A stretch of DNA of 9,044 nt from an uncultured Bacteroidales bacterium (lineage in GTDB: Bacteria > Bacteroidota > Bacteroidia > Bacteroidales > UBA932). Every line of letters begins with the position of its first letter. The stretch's first letter is position 1. Shown here one piece after another: positions 1-5,351 of the stretch. The stretch spans positions 1-9,044 of the forward strand of contig UQYV01000065.1 of the NCBI GenBank assembly GCA_900545245.1, given 5' to 3'. A program made the position numbers and the translations under genes. The notes below the pieces were generated by a model. It had not been told where the DNA came from. It ran no database searches and saw nothing but the letters and a program-made list of their open reading frames with translations.

Positions 1-29
1 TAAGTCCCCTCCCCGAGGGAGGGGATTTA
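1..29. repeat. GC-rich perfect hairpin, possible terminator of an upstream gene
   Basis: CCCCTCCC (6-13) and GGGAGGGG (17-24) are exact reverse complements around a CGA loop. The stem continues outward with T5-A25, a G4-T26 wobble, and A3-T27, A2-T28 and T1-A29, giving about 13 pairs. No T-run follows on the + strand, so it is not a classical intrinsic terminator for a + gene. It could end a gene lying to the left of the window, or be a copy of a dispersed intergenic palindrome. The following bases (30-60) contain another G-rich stretch, GGAGAGGGG. Confidence 0.6.
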
Positions 30-99
30 GGAGAGGGGTAACGTGGACAGAAAAAAGTGCGTGGGATTTGAGAGTTCGATAAAAGAGATAAGTTTAATA

Positions 100-126
100 T
101 TCGCAATAAGTTTGAATACTTGCGAA
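100..126 (+). promoter_or_regulatory. Putative promoter with flanking inverted repeat, upstream of the DUF3078 gene
   Basis: TAAGTTTG at 107-114 matches the Bacteroidota -7 consensus TAnnTTTG exactly. It would place the transcription start near base 120, leaving a leader of roughly 34 bases before the ATG at 154. No clear -33 TTTG sits at the right distance. The element is framed by the 7-bp inverted repeat TTCGCAA (100-106) and TTGCGAA (120-126), which would suit a dimeric regulator. The promoter call rests on the consensus match; the operator is inference. Confidence 0.45.
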
Positions 127-153
127 ACTTGAATTAGTAATAGAGTATTGGTT

Positions 154-1413
154 ATGAAAAAGAAGACTTTTGCAGCCATCGTGATGATGGCGTGTACTGC
201 GATTGCGGCTTCTGCTCAGGATGATGTGCAGAAGGCTGCGCAGGAAGCTGCTGAGGCGTTCGCGTCGGCCCCCGTGCAGAAAGCGACTCCGAAGAAGCCT
301 AACTATTGGACAAATTCGCTCACGACTCAGATAAATGTGGGCCAGACGAGCCTCTCCAACTGGGCCGCCGGTGGAGACAACACCTTTACGCTGAAGGGAT
401 ATGCCGATGGCAATGCGAACTGGAAGAAAGACAAGATGTTCTGGAACAACCGTCTCCAATTGGAGTTCGGCATTCTCTATTCTTCCTCCAAACCTCTTTT
501 CCAAAAGAGTAACGACCGAATCTATCTCGAAAGTAAATGGGGTCATAGGATTCACGAGCAGCTCTATGCTTCCGCGAACTTCGACTTCAAGAGCCAGTTT
601 GCCAACGGTTACGACTATAAGACACCTGTGGTTCCGGAAAGATATAAGGATGCATCCGGAACACTTCCAAAACTTGACGAACTTTCCCGTAAGGACCAGA
701 AAAGCCTGTGGAAGGATGCCCGTGTCCCGAAATCCGGTTTCCTTTCTCCGGCCTACACGACATTGGCACTTGGTCTTGACTGGACTCCGGCAAATTGGGT
801 TTCAGTGAGTTTCGCACCTCTCACCGGAGGTTTCACCGTGGTGACTGACAGCCAGTTCCGCAAGGCTTACGGTATGAAGCTTACGAAGGAATACGAGAAC
901 ACAAAGGATGATTACGCAGCGTTGAAGACTAAGTTCCCAACTGCTCTTGAAGATGCTGATTACAATGCTCTTAGCGCGGAGGACAAGGTCGCTTATGACA
1001 CCAAAAAACGGTACGACGAAGCCTACAAGTCGGGCACAGCATACCGTCCGGCCCTCTTCCAGTTCGGTGCCCAGCTCAAGATGGACTTCAAGGTCAACGT
1101 TAACGACAATTTCAAGTACACCTCACAGATAGTCCTTTTCACCGACTATCTGAGCAAGAAAGACAACGGCAAGTACAATCCGAACGTCCGTTTCAACTGG
1201 GACAATAAGTTCGACTGGAAACTCGCCAAATACTTTGCTCTCACTGTCACTACCAATATGATCTATGACACCAATGTCTTCAAGCCTAAGACTGAGAATG
1301 GCGTTGAGGTCAAGGATGAGTCCGGTCAGACGGTTATGGTGAAGCGCGGACTCCAGTTTGCTGAGTCTATATCGTTTGGATTTACATATACCATCGCCTC
1401 AAAATCCAAATAA
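154..1413 (+). CDS. DUF3078 domain-containing exported protein, probable outer-membrane beta-barrel
   Basis: This is a 419-residue exported protein of unknown function. Residues 1-21 form a signal peptide: lysines at 2-4, a hydrophobic core, and AASA at 18-21 as a type I cleavage site before QDD. An Ala/Lys-rich linker follows to about residue 48. The mature part begins with YWTNSLTTQINVGQTSLSNW, then AAGGDNTFTL, the WNNRLQLEFG segment (97-106) and SQFANGYDY (148-155). This is the conserved pattern I associate with DUF3078 (PF11276). The alternating hydrophobic and aromatic strands in the C-terminal half suggest an outer-membrane barrel. Residues 240-297 form a charged, probably helical insertion. 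The start is the ATG at 154; a TTG six bases upstream (148) is in frame but would put extra residues ahead of a typical MKKK signal. It is transcribed alone, with its own promoter and a terminator at 1580-1618. The family is confident; the membrane location is inferred. Confidence 0.88.
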   Translation: MKKKTFAAIVMMACTAIAASAQDDVQKAAQEAAEAFASAPVQKATPKKPNYWTNSLTTQINVGQTSLSNWAAGGDNTFTLKGYADGNANWKKDKMFWNNRLQLEFGILYSSSKPLFQKSNDRIYLESKWGHRIHEQLYASANFDFKSQFANGYDYKTPVVPERYKDASGTLPKLDELSRKDQKSLWKDARVPKSGFLSPAYTTLALGLDWTPANWVSVSFAPLTGGFTVVTDSQFRKAYGMKLTKEYENTKDDYAALKTKFPTALEDADYNALSAEDKVAYDTKKRYDEAYKSGTAYRPALFQFGAQLKMDFKVNVNDNFKYTSQIVLFTDYLSKKDNGKYNPNVRFNWDNKFDWKLAKYFALTVTTNMIYDTNVFKPKTENGVEVKDESGQTVMVKRGLQFAESISFGFTYTIASKSK

Positions 1414-1415
1414 GA

Positions 1416-1450
1416 GGCGATCTGCTTCGTTGCGCTGCGATAATTTGAAT
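1416..1450 (+). repeat. 35-bp direct repeat, copy 1
   Basis: The unit begins GGCGATCTGC and ends GATAATTTGAAT. It recurs at 1536-1570 with 33 of 35 bases identical; only the TT at 1426-1427 is GG in the second copy. It starts just after the stop codon of the DUF3078 gene, so both copies lie between that gene and its terminator. The units contain repeated TGCG steps (CGTTGCGCTGCGA). It is probably a dispersed intergenic repeat of this genome, which cannot be confirmed from one window. Confidence 0.8.
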
Positions 1451-1483
1451 CCTCACAACCGAAAGGTTGCTGCGGTTCAAATT
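1442..1483 (+). other. Compound hairpin with GAAA tetraloop in the 3' region of the DUF3078 gene
   Basis: The outer arms AATTTGAATC (1442-1451) and GGTTCAAATT (1474-1483) pair over 10 positions, with one T-G wobble. A 4x4 internal loop (CTCA/CTGC) separates them from the inner stem CAACC (1456-1460) with GGTTG (1465-1469), closed by the GNRA-type loop GAAA (1461-1464). The left outer arm is the tail of direct repeat copy 1. It lies between the stop codon and the terminator, so it should be present in the mRNA 3' UTR. It could be an mRNA stability structure, part of a mobile palindromic repeat, or a small structured RNA; the sequence does not decide. Confidence 0.55.
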
Positions 1484-1535
1484 TCTTGCGCGCCTTGCAT
1501 CTCATCCTCTTATTTGAATTTTGAATCTTAGCGTG

Positions 1536-1570
1536 GGCGATCTGCGGCGTTGCGCTGCGATAATTTGAAT
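1536..1570 (+). repeat. 35-bp direct repeat, copy 2
   Basis: This is the second copy of the unit at 1416-1450, offset by exactly 120 bases. It differs only by GG in place of TT in its middle (1546-1547). It ends ten bases before the terminator stem. The spacer between the copies (1451-1535) has no open frame of note and carries the compound hairpin plus two further TTTGAAT motifs near 1513-1526. Confidence 0.8.
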
Positions 1571-1579
1571 AATTTATTG

Positions 1580-1618
1580 AAAGATGTTATCTTCGCATGA
1601 TAGCATCTTTTGTTTTTT
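1580..1618 (+). terminator. Intrinsic terminator of the DUF3078 gene
   Basis: AAAGATGTTATC (1580-1591) pairs with GATAGCATCTTT (1599-1610) over 12 positions, with one T-G wobble and a 7-base loop (TTCGCAT). The T-rich tract TGTTTTTT follows at 1611-1618. This is a standard rho-independent terminator in the + direction. It separates the DUF3078 transcript from tilS. I see no convincing promoter for tilS between it and base 1644. Confidence 0.85.
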
Positions 1619-1643
1619 AACGATTACTTAGTAGGCGGGATAT

Positions 1644-3275
1644 ATGGGTTTTGCAGAAAAAATAGTTTGTCCTTATCCACAGGTGATTGTGGGCGTGAGT
1701 GGGGGAGTGGATTCGATGACGCTTGCCGATATGCTTCATCGGCAGGGGAGTGTCGAATTTGCCGTGGCGCATTGTAATTTTCATCTTCGGGGGGAGGAAA
1801 GCGATGCTGATGCAGAATTCGTACGCAACTGGTGTGAGACGAAAGGGGTGAAGTTTCATCATATTGATTTAGATACCGTTGGATATGCGCGGTCGCGCAA
1901 GGCGAGCATTGAAATGGCTGCGAGGGAGCTGCGCTACGGATGGTTTGCACGGTTGTGCGGGGAATATGGATATGAAGCGGTGGCGATTGCACACAATGCT
2001 AACGACAATGCCGAAACCCTGATTCTGAACCTTGTGCGCGGAACGGGACTGCGCGGGATCTGTGGAATGCAGACAGTGTCTGTACAGGATGTGGAGGCCG
2101 GAGCGGAACTTGTCGCTGCCCTCGGGTGTCCGAAGGCGGATTTCCCGGAAACTTTGAAAATCTGGCGTCCTCTGCTCGGAATGACGCGCGATCAGATTGA
2201 GGGATATGCCCATAAGCATGGGCTCTCATGGCGTGAAGACCGCACGAACAAAGACACGGAATACAAACGCAATCTCATCCGGAACGAGATAATCCCGCTT
2301 CTTGAGCGTCTGAATCCTTCGGCAGTGAAGGTTCTCAATCGCGATATGCGGCATTTTTCGGAGGCACAATCAATCGTCCGGAGCAATTTTTCCAATCTCA
2401 ATACTGCTGAACTTACGAGTATAACTTTCAATAAATCAGAAGGTTGGAGATATCTTCTCTATCTTTTTCTGGAGCAGTATTCCTTCAATAGCGCCGTTAT
2501 CGCCCAAATCGAAGACTTGCTGGACTCCGGTCGCACCCTGAGCGGCAAAACCTTCTATAGCCCGACACACAAACTCACTACGACGAGTTCATCCTTCATT
2601 TTAGATCCGCTTGATTCGGACAATGCCCGTCACCGCAGTTTCCCTCGAAATCCCCAAGCTGACGCTCTACAGGGCGCAGGAACAATTGTCTCCGGCAGTG
2701 ATTTCGGTGGCGCAATCCGGTCGTGCACTTCTTCCGGGGCTAACTCTCTGAGCCCGGGAGGGGTAGTGGGGATGTTGTCTCAAGTTGATGAATTCCTAAT
2801 CGAGGCCCCGGGTGAATACGAAATCGAAGGCCGTTTTTTGTCTGTCGAGCTTTTCAATCGTCCCGAGCATTTCGAACTTCGTCAGCTGCAGGGAGTCACT
2901 ATTTTCGATGCCGACAAAGTTCCTTTCCCTCTCTGCGTCCGCCACTGGAAAAACGGTGACTGGCTCCGCCCGCTTGGCTCCAAGGGTCGTAAAAAACTCA
3001 GCGACCTTTTCACCGACCTTAAATTCAGCCTCCCGCAAAAGCACTCCGCCCTGCTACTCGCAGCCACAAGCAACTCTGCGGCAGTCAAGCCAGGCAGCAG
3101 CCCGGGACTTGCTTCTAGCTCTTCGGCGGACGCATCCCGCATCCTTGCTTTGTTGGGCCGGCGCATCGATGACTCTGTCAGTGTTTCTCCATCTACCACC
3201 CGCATCCTGCGCTTACATCTGTACGAAGCGCTCGTCAACGCCGACGGCAAATTCACTATCACCAAAATCAGTTAA
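1644..3275 (+). CDS. tilS: tRNA(Ile)-lysidine synthase
   Basis: TilS is a cytoplasmic enzyme that uses ATP to attach lysine to C34 of the CAU-anticodon tRNA-Ile, making lysidine so that the tRNA reads AUA and is charged with Ile. The PP-loop SGGVDS is at residues 19-24. The N-terminal domain motifs HCNFHLRGEESDADAEF (43-59), HNANDNAET (117-125) and REDRTNKDTEYKRNLIRNEI (197-216) all follow. The C-terminal TilS domain is clear: FDADKVPFPL (421-430) and PLGSKGRKKLSDLFTD (443-458). An in-frame stop at 1632-1634 makes ATG 1644 the first possible start. At 543 residues it is about 100 longer than usual (E. coli about 430). The excess falls in low-complexity segments at roughly 323-380 and 474-497, rich in Ser, Gly and Ala. 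No catalytic motif is lost. Codon choice shifts inside the gene, from G/T-ending early to C-ending later. Confidence 0.95.
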   Translation: MGFAEKIVCPYPQVIVGVSGGVDSMTLADMLHRQGSVEFAVAHCNFHLRGEESDADAEFVRNWCETKGVKFHHIDLDTVGYARSRKASIEMAARELRYGWFARLCGEYGYEAVAIAHNANDNAETLILNLVRGTGLRGICGMQTVSVQDVEAGAELVAALGCPKADFPETLKIWRPLLGMTRDQIEGYAHKHGLSWREDRTNKDTEYKRNLIRNEIIPLLERLNPSAVKVLNRDMRHFSEAQSIVRSNFSNLNTAELTSITFNKSEGWRYLLYLFLEQYSFNSAVIAQIEDLLDSGRTLSGKTFYSPTHKLTTTSSSFILDPLDSDNARHRSFPRNPQADALQGAGTIVSGSDFGGAIRSCTSSGANSLSPGGVVGMLSQVDEFLIEAPGEYEIEGRFLSVELFNRPEHFELRQLQGVTIFDADKVPFPLCVRHWKNGDWLRPLGSKGRKKLSDLFTDLKFSLPQKHSALLLAATSNSAAVKPGSSPGLASSSSADASRILALLGRRIDDSVSVSPSTTRILRLHLYEALVNADGKFTITKIS

Positions 3276-3280
3276 CGTAA

Positions 3281-3724
3281 ATGAAAACCCTCGTAGTCAT
3301 TAACGCTTGTGTGCGTAAGTCAGATTTTCGTACACTGCGCATCGCCCGGCCCATCATTGATACGCTGTCCCAAAGACACAAACTCATCAGCTACGACCTC
3401 CCTCAGATGGATATCGTTCCATTGAATCCCGTCGTTTTACGAGAGCCGGATTGCGCTGGTGGATTGGTCCTGTATTCCAATGCAGAATTGACGGCTGTAG
3501 ACCTGGTCCAGTTTGCCGGCCACGTGGGCGGATTCCAACGGGCGGCGACTGTGCTATCCGCAGACCGTCTCTCTGAAATTCTCACACAGGATGAGCCGTC
3601 TTGTCGTCAATCTCGTCAAGGGCGAGGACTTCGAGGGCGACTTCCCGGAGGACATCCGGGTGAAGATTCACGGAGTGGTGCCCGACAGCGTTTCCTACCT
3701 CCTCGAAGGCCGCATGGACTTTAA
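3281..3724 (+). pseudogene. Truncated flavodoxin-fold NAD(P)H reductase, N-terminal remnant
   Basis: The ATG lies five bases after the tilS stop, so the two are likely co-transcribed. The first ~60 residues, starting MKTLVVINACVRKSDFRTLR and including the SYDLPQMDIVPLNPVVL stretch, fit the start of small flavodoxin-fold NAD(P)H or FMN reductases: first beta strand, flavin-phosphate loop, helix, second strand. Similarity may extend to about residue 94 (VDLVQFAGHVGGFQRAATVL). The expected next motif (an APYWD-like segment) and the remaining ~100 residues are missing. The frame stays open to 3724, but its last ~50 residues are Arg/Gly/Pro-rich (RGLRGRLPGGHPGE) and lie opposite well-formed codons in another frame, so they are probably an out-of-frame tail. 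I therefore call it a remnant. The reductase assignment is moderate; the truncation is better supported than the exact family. Confidence 0.55.
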
Positions 3725-3818
3725 GTCCGGAGTGGAGCACCATCTCAACGTCACCCTCACCAGCGACCCCTCCAAAGTCAAAATCGACATAGGCGGCGAA
3801 GTTTCTGGCTGGAACTGA
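3564..3818 (+). pseudogene. C-terminal fragment of a fimbrillin-family protein
   Basis: This frame (+1 relative to the preceding remnant) is open from 3501 to the TGA at 3816-3818. Its codon use is convincing from about 3564, with strong C-ending codons (CTC, GTC, AAC, GAC). The peptide contains VSLKFSHRMSRLVVNLVKG, which resembles the LxFxHxLSKLxVNL core of fimbrillin-like proteins. It ends with HHLNVTLTSDPSKVKIDIGG then EVSGWN, like the last strands and terminal tryptophan of that fold. The signal peptide and the first ~200 residues of such a protein are absent. An ATG at 3591 could start a 75-residue product, but it has no useful ribosome binding site and falls inside the fimbrillin core. 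It is most simply the tail of a gene whose front was deleted. The family call comes from motif recognition only. Confidence 0.5.
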
Positions 3819-3839
3819 TATTCGTCAAGATTTATGTTG

Positions 3840-3874
3840 AAATAATACTTTTTTCGACGAAAAAAGTGTTATTT
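3840..3874. promoter_or_regulatory. 35-bp palindrome upstream of the AAA ATPase gene
   Basis: The left arm AAATAATACTTTTTTCG (3840-3856) and the right arm CGAAAAAAGTGTTATTT (3858-3874) pair at all 17 positions around A3857, with only one T-G wobble (T3846 with G3868). The innermost 10 bp of each arm are exact. There is no T-run placed as an intrinsic terminator would need, and the one-base centre is a poor RNA loop, so a DNA operator for a symmetric dimer is the likelier role. Its right end overlaps the promoter element at 3870-3877, so a bound protein would block transcription. Confidence 0.6.
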
Positions 3875-3877
3875 TTG
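3870..3877 (+). promoter_or_regulatory. Putative -7 promoter element of the AAA ATPase gene
   Basis: TATTTTTG matches the Bacteroidota -7 consensus TAnnTTTG exactly and is followed by the commonly seen CA. The transcription start would fall near 3883, only about 12 bases before the ATG at 3895, so the mRNA would have a very short leader. No clean -33 TTTG is present at 19-21 bases; the T-rich inner arm of the palindrome occupies that zone. Confidence 0.5.
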
Positions 3878-3894
3878 CATAAATTTAATGGAAT

Positions 3895-5223
3895 ATGAGA
3901 AGGTTTGTTTATACGCAACTGCTTGATTGGAAGAATACTCCTGACTGTGAACGGAAGCCTCTTGTCGTCGAAGGAGCGCGTCAGGTCGGCAAGACATGGC
4001 TCGCCCGTGAACTTGGAGCCAATGAGTTTGAGACTTTCATCGAATTGAACTTCGAAAAGCAGCCATCGCTGCGTTCGCTGTTCGAACTGGACTTTGATTT
4101 CGAGCGGATTTTCCTTGCGATAATGGCTTTCACAGGAAAAAAGGTAGAACCCGGAAAAACGCTGCTTTTCCTGGATGAGATACAATGGGCTCCGCGGGGT
4201 CTCCTTGCGCTGAAATATTTCAATGACGATGTCAAGGGACTCCATGTCGTGGCAGCAGGTTCTCTGCTGGGGTTGGTGGAACACTCCGGAGATTCGTTTC
4301 CTGTCGGCAAGGTGTCCTATATCAATGTCTTTCCGATGACTTTTGACGAGTTTCTTTTGGCAACTGGAAAGGAGAACCTGTACGAGGTGATGAAGTCGCG
4401 CGACTGGCAGCTTGTCAATGTGCTTTCGGGCAAACTCGAAGACTCTCTGCGCACCTATTACTATGTCGGTGGAATGCCGGAGGCCGTAGAAAAATTTGTC
4501 TCCACCGGAGGGAATTTCGCCAAAGTGCGCCGGGTGCAGCGCGAACTCATCAGTTCTTATGAAAATGATTTCTCGAAACATGCCCCGACCGACGTGCTTC
4601 CGAGAATCAACCTTGTCTGGAACAGCATTCCGGCACACTTGTCGAAAGAAAACAAAAAATTCGTCTATGCTGCCGTAAAATCCGGCGCGCGGGCAAAGGA
4701 TTACGAGACTGCTATCGGGTGGCTTGTCAAGGCAGGACTTGTGTATAAGCATACCCGTGTGTCGAAAGCAGAGGTTCCGCTCGCCGGATTTGAGGATACG
4801 GACTCCTTTAAACTTTTCCTCCTGGATGTCGGTCTTCTCGGGGCAATGTGCTCTCTTGACCGGAGGACGCTCCTTGAAGGTTCGGACTTCTATGGACAGT
4901 ATAAAGGGGCGTTGACAGAACAATATGTCCTTCAAGAGCTTATATGCAGGAATACGGATGATGATAAAGTTGAACTCCACTACTGGGCTCCGGATTCCGG
5001 ACAGGCGGAGGTCGACTTCGTCATCCAGTCCTGCGGGAAAATCGCACCGCTGGAAGCCAAGGCGGAAGTCGCGGTAAAGGCCAAGTCCCTTAAGGTTTTC
5101 ACAGGACGCTACAAGACACCGTTCGTGTTCAGAACCTCACTGCTCCCGTATTTCAAAGGCGACAATGTGACGGACGTTCCGCTGTTCGCTGTCTCGAAAG
5201 TTCTCGACATGATGCGGGACTGA
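3895..5223 (+). CDS. AAA_14/DUF4143 family ATP-binding protein
   Basis: This 442-residue protein is a predicted cytoplasmic P-loop ATPase. The N-terminal AAA_14 domain has Walker A GARQVGKT at 27-34, Walker B TLLFLDEIQ at 89-97 and a GSLLG sensor-like segment at 122-126. It continues with FPMTFDEFL (146-154) and YYYVGGMPEAV (188-198). The C-terminal DUF4143 part has KLFLLDVGLL (306-315) and GALTEQYVLQEL (338-349). It ends with a nuclease-like strand pair, HYWAPDSGQAEVDF (362-375) and PLEAKAE (385-391), which resembles a PD-(D/E)XK core with D374, E387 and K389. Length is normal and all motifs are intact. Families of this type occur in many copies in Bacteroidales genomes and their role is not established. 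It appears monocistronic, with its own palindromic promoter and about 130 bases before the next gene. The family is certain; the function is unknown. Confidence 0.92.
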   Translation: MRRFVYTQLLDWKNTPDCERKPLVVEGARQVGKTWLARELGANEFETFIELNFEKQPSLRSLFELDFDFERIFLAIMAFTGKKVEPGKTLLFLDEIQWAPRGLLALKYFNDDVKGLHVVAAGSLLGLVEHSGDSFPVGKVSYINVFPMTFDEFLLATGKENLYEVMKSRDWQLVNVLSGKLEDSLRTYYYVGGMPEAVEKFVSTGGNFAKVRRVQRELISSYENDFSKHAPTDVLPRINLVWNSIPAHLSKENKKFVYAAVKSGARAKDYETAIGWLVKAGLVYKHTRVSKAEVPLAGFEDTDSFKLFLLDVGLLGAMCSLDRRTLLEGSDFYGQYKGALTEQYVLQELICRNTDDDKVELHYWAPDSGQAEVDFVIQSCGKIAPLEAKAEVAVKAKSLKVFTGRYKTPFVFRTSLLPYFKGDNVTDVPLFAVSKVLDMMRD

Positions 5224-5263
5224 GTAGCGTTCCTATCGAAGTTTGACATTTTCACCTGACCTA

Positions 5264-5313
5264 TAAATGAACCTAAATGAACTTGATTGACAGTTGGATT
5301 TGGTTTTACTTTG
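5264..5313 (+). promoter_or_regulatory. Candidate promoter with two 9-bp direct repeats, upstream of the Big_2 gene
   Basis: TAAATGAAC occurs twice, at 5264-5272 and 5274-5282, with starts 10 bases apart (one helical turn). A TTG (5283-5285) follows directly, then 20 bases, then TTACTTTG (5306-5313), which matches the -7 consensus TAnnTTTG in all fixed positions but one. If this is the promoter, the repeats abut its -33 box, a usual place for an activator site. A small inverted repeat, CCGGA (5314-5318) with TCCGG (5328-5332), lies in the leader. The promoter is plausible rather than proven. The rest of 5224-5351 shows no gene. Confidence 0.4.
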
Positions 5314-5351
5314 CCGGATAAAATGTTTCCGGTTTCAGAACTCAATATACA

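Noticed and set aside
100..126. Invertible promoter (phase variation)
   Set aside because: The 7-bp arms are too short and too close for known invertase sites, and no recombinase gene is present.
148..153. TTG at 148 as start of the DUF3078 protein
   Set aside because: The ATG at 154 gives a normal signal peptide beginning MKKK, and TTG starts are rare in Bacteroidales.
94..555. Open frame on the - strand over the start of the DUF3078 gene
   Set aside because: It runs across the promoter and signal-peptide region of a well-supported + gene and shows no family resemblance.
1416..1570. CRISPR array
   Set aside because: There are only two repeats, with an 85-base spacer that itself forms a hairpin; no cas gene is present.
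2812..3303. Second + strand frame inside the 3' part of tilS
   Set aside because: The tilS frame keeps the C-terminal domain motifs through here; the alternative is Ser/Ala-rich and unrecognisable.
3840..3874. Palindrome as an intrinsic terminator of the preceding locus
   Set aside because: The single-base centre makes a poor RNA loop, the stem is mostly A-T, and the right arm is part of a consensus promoter element.
3832..4980. Long open frame (382 codons) on the - strand opposite the AAA ATPase gene
   Set aside because: It overlaps a protein with intact Walker A, Walker B and DUF4143 motifs. Its translation has no recognisable domain and looks like an antisense shadow.
3895..5223. ATPase as part of a known defence or toxin-antitoxin system
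   Set aside because: It has no partner gene of such a system next to it. DUF4143 ATPases occur widely as single genes, so a defence role cannot be supported here.
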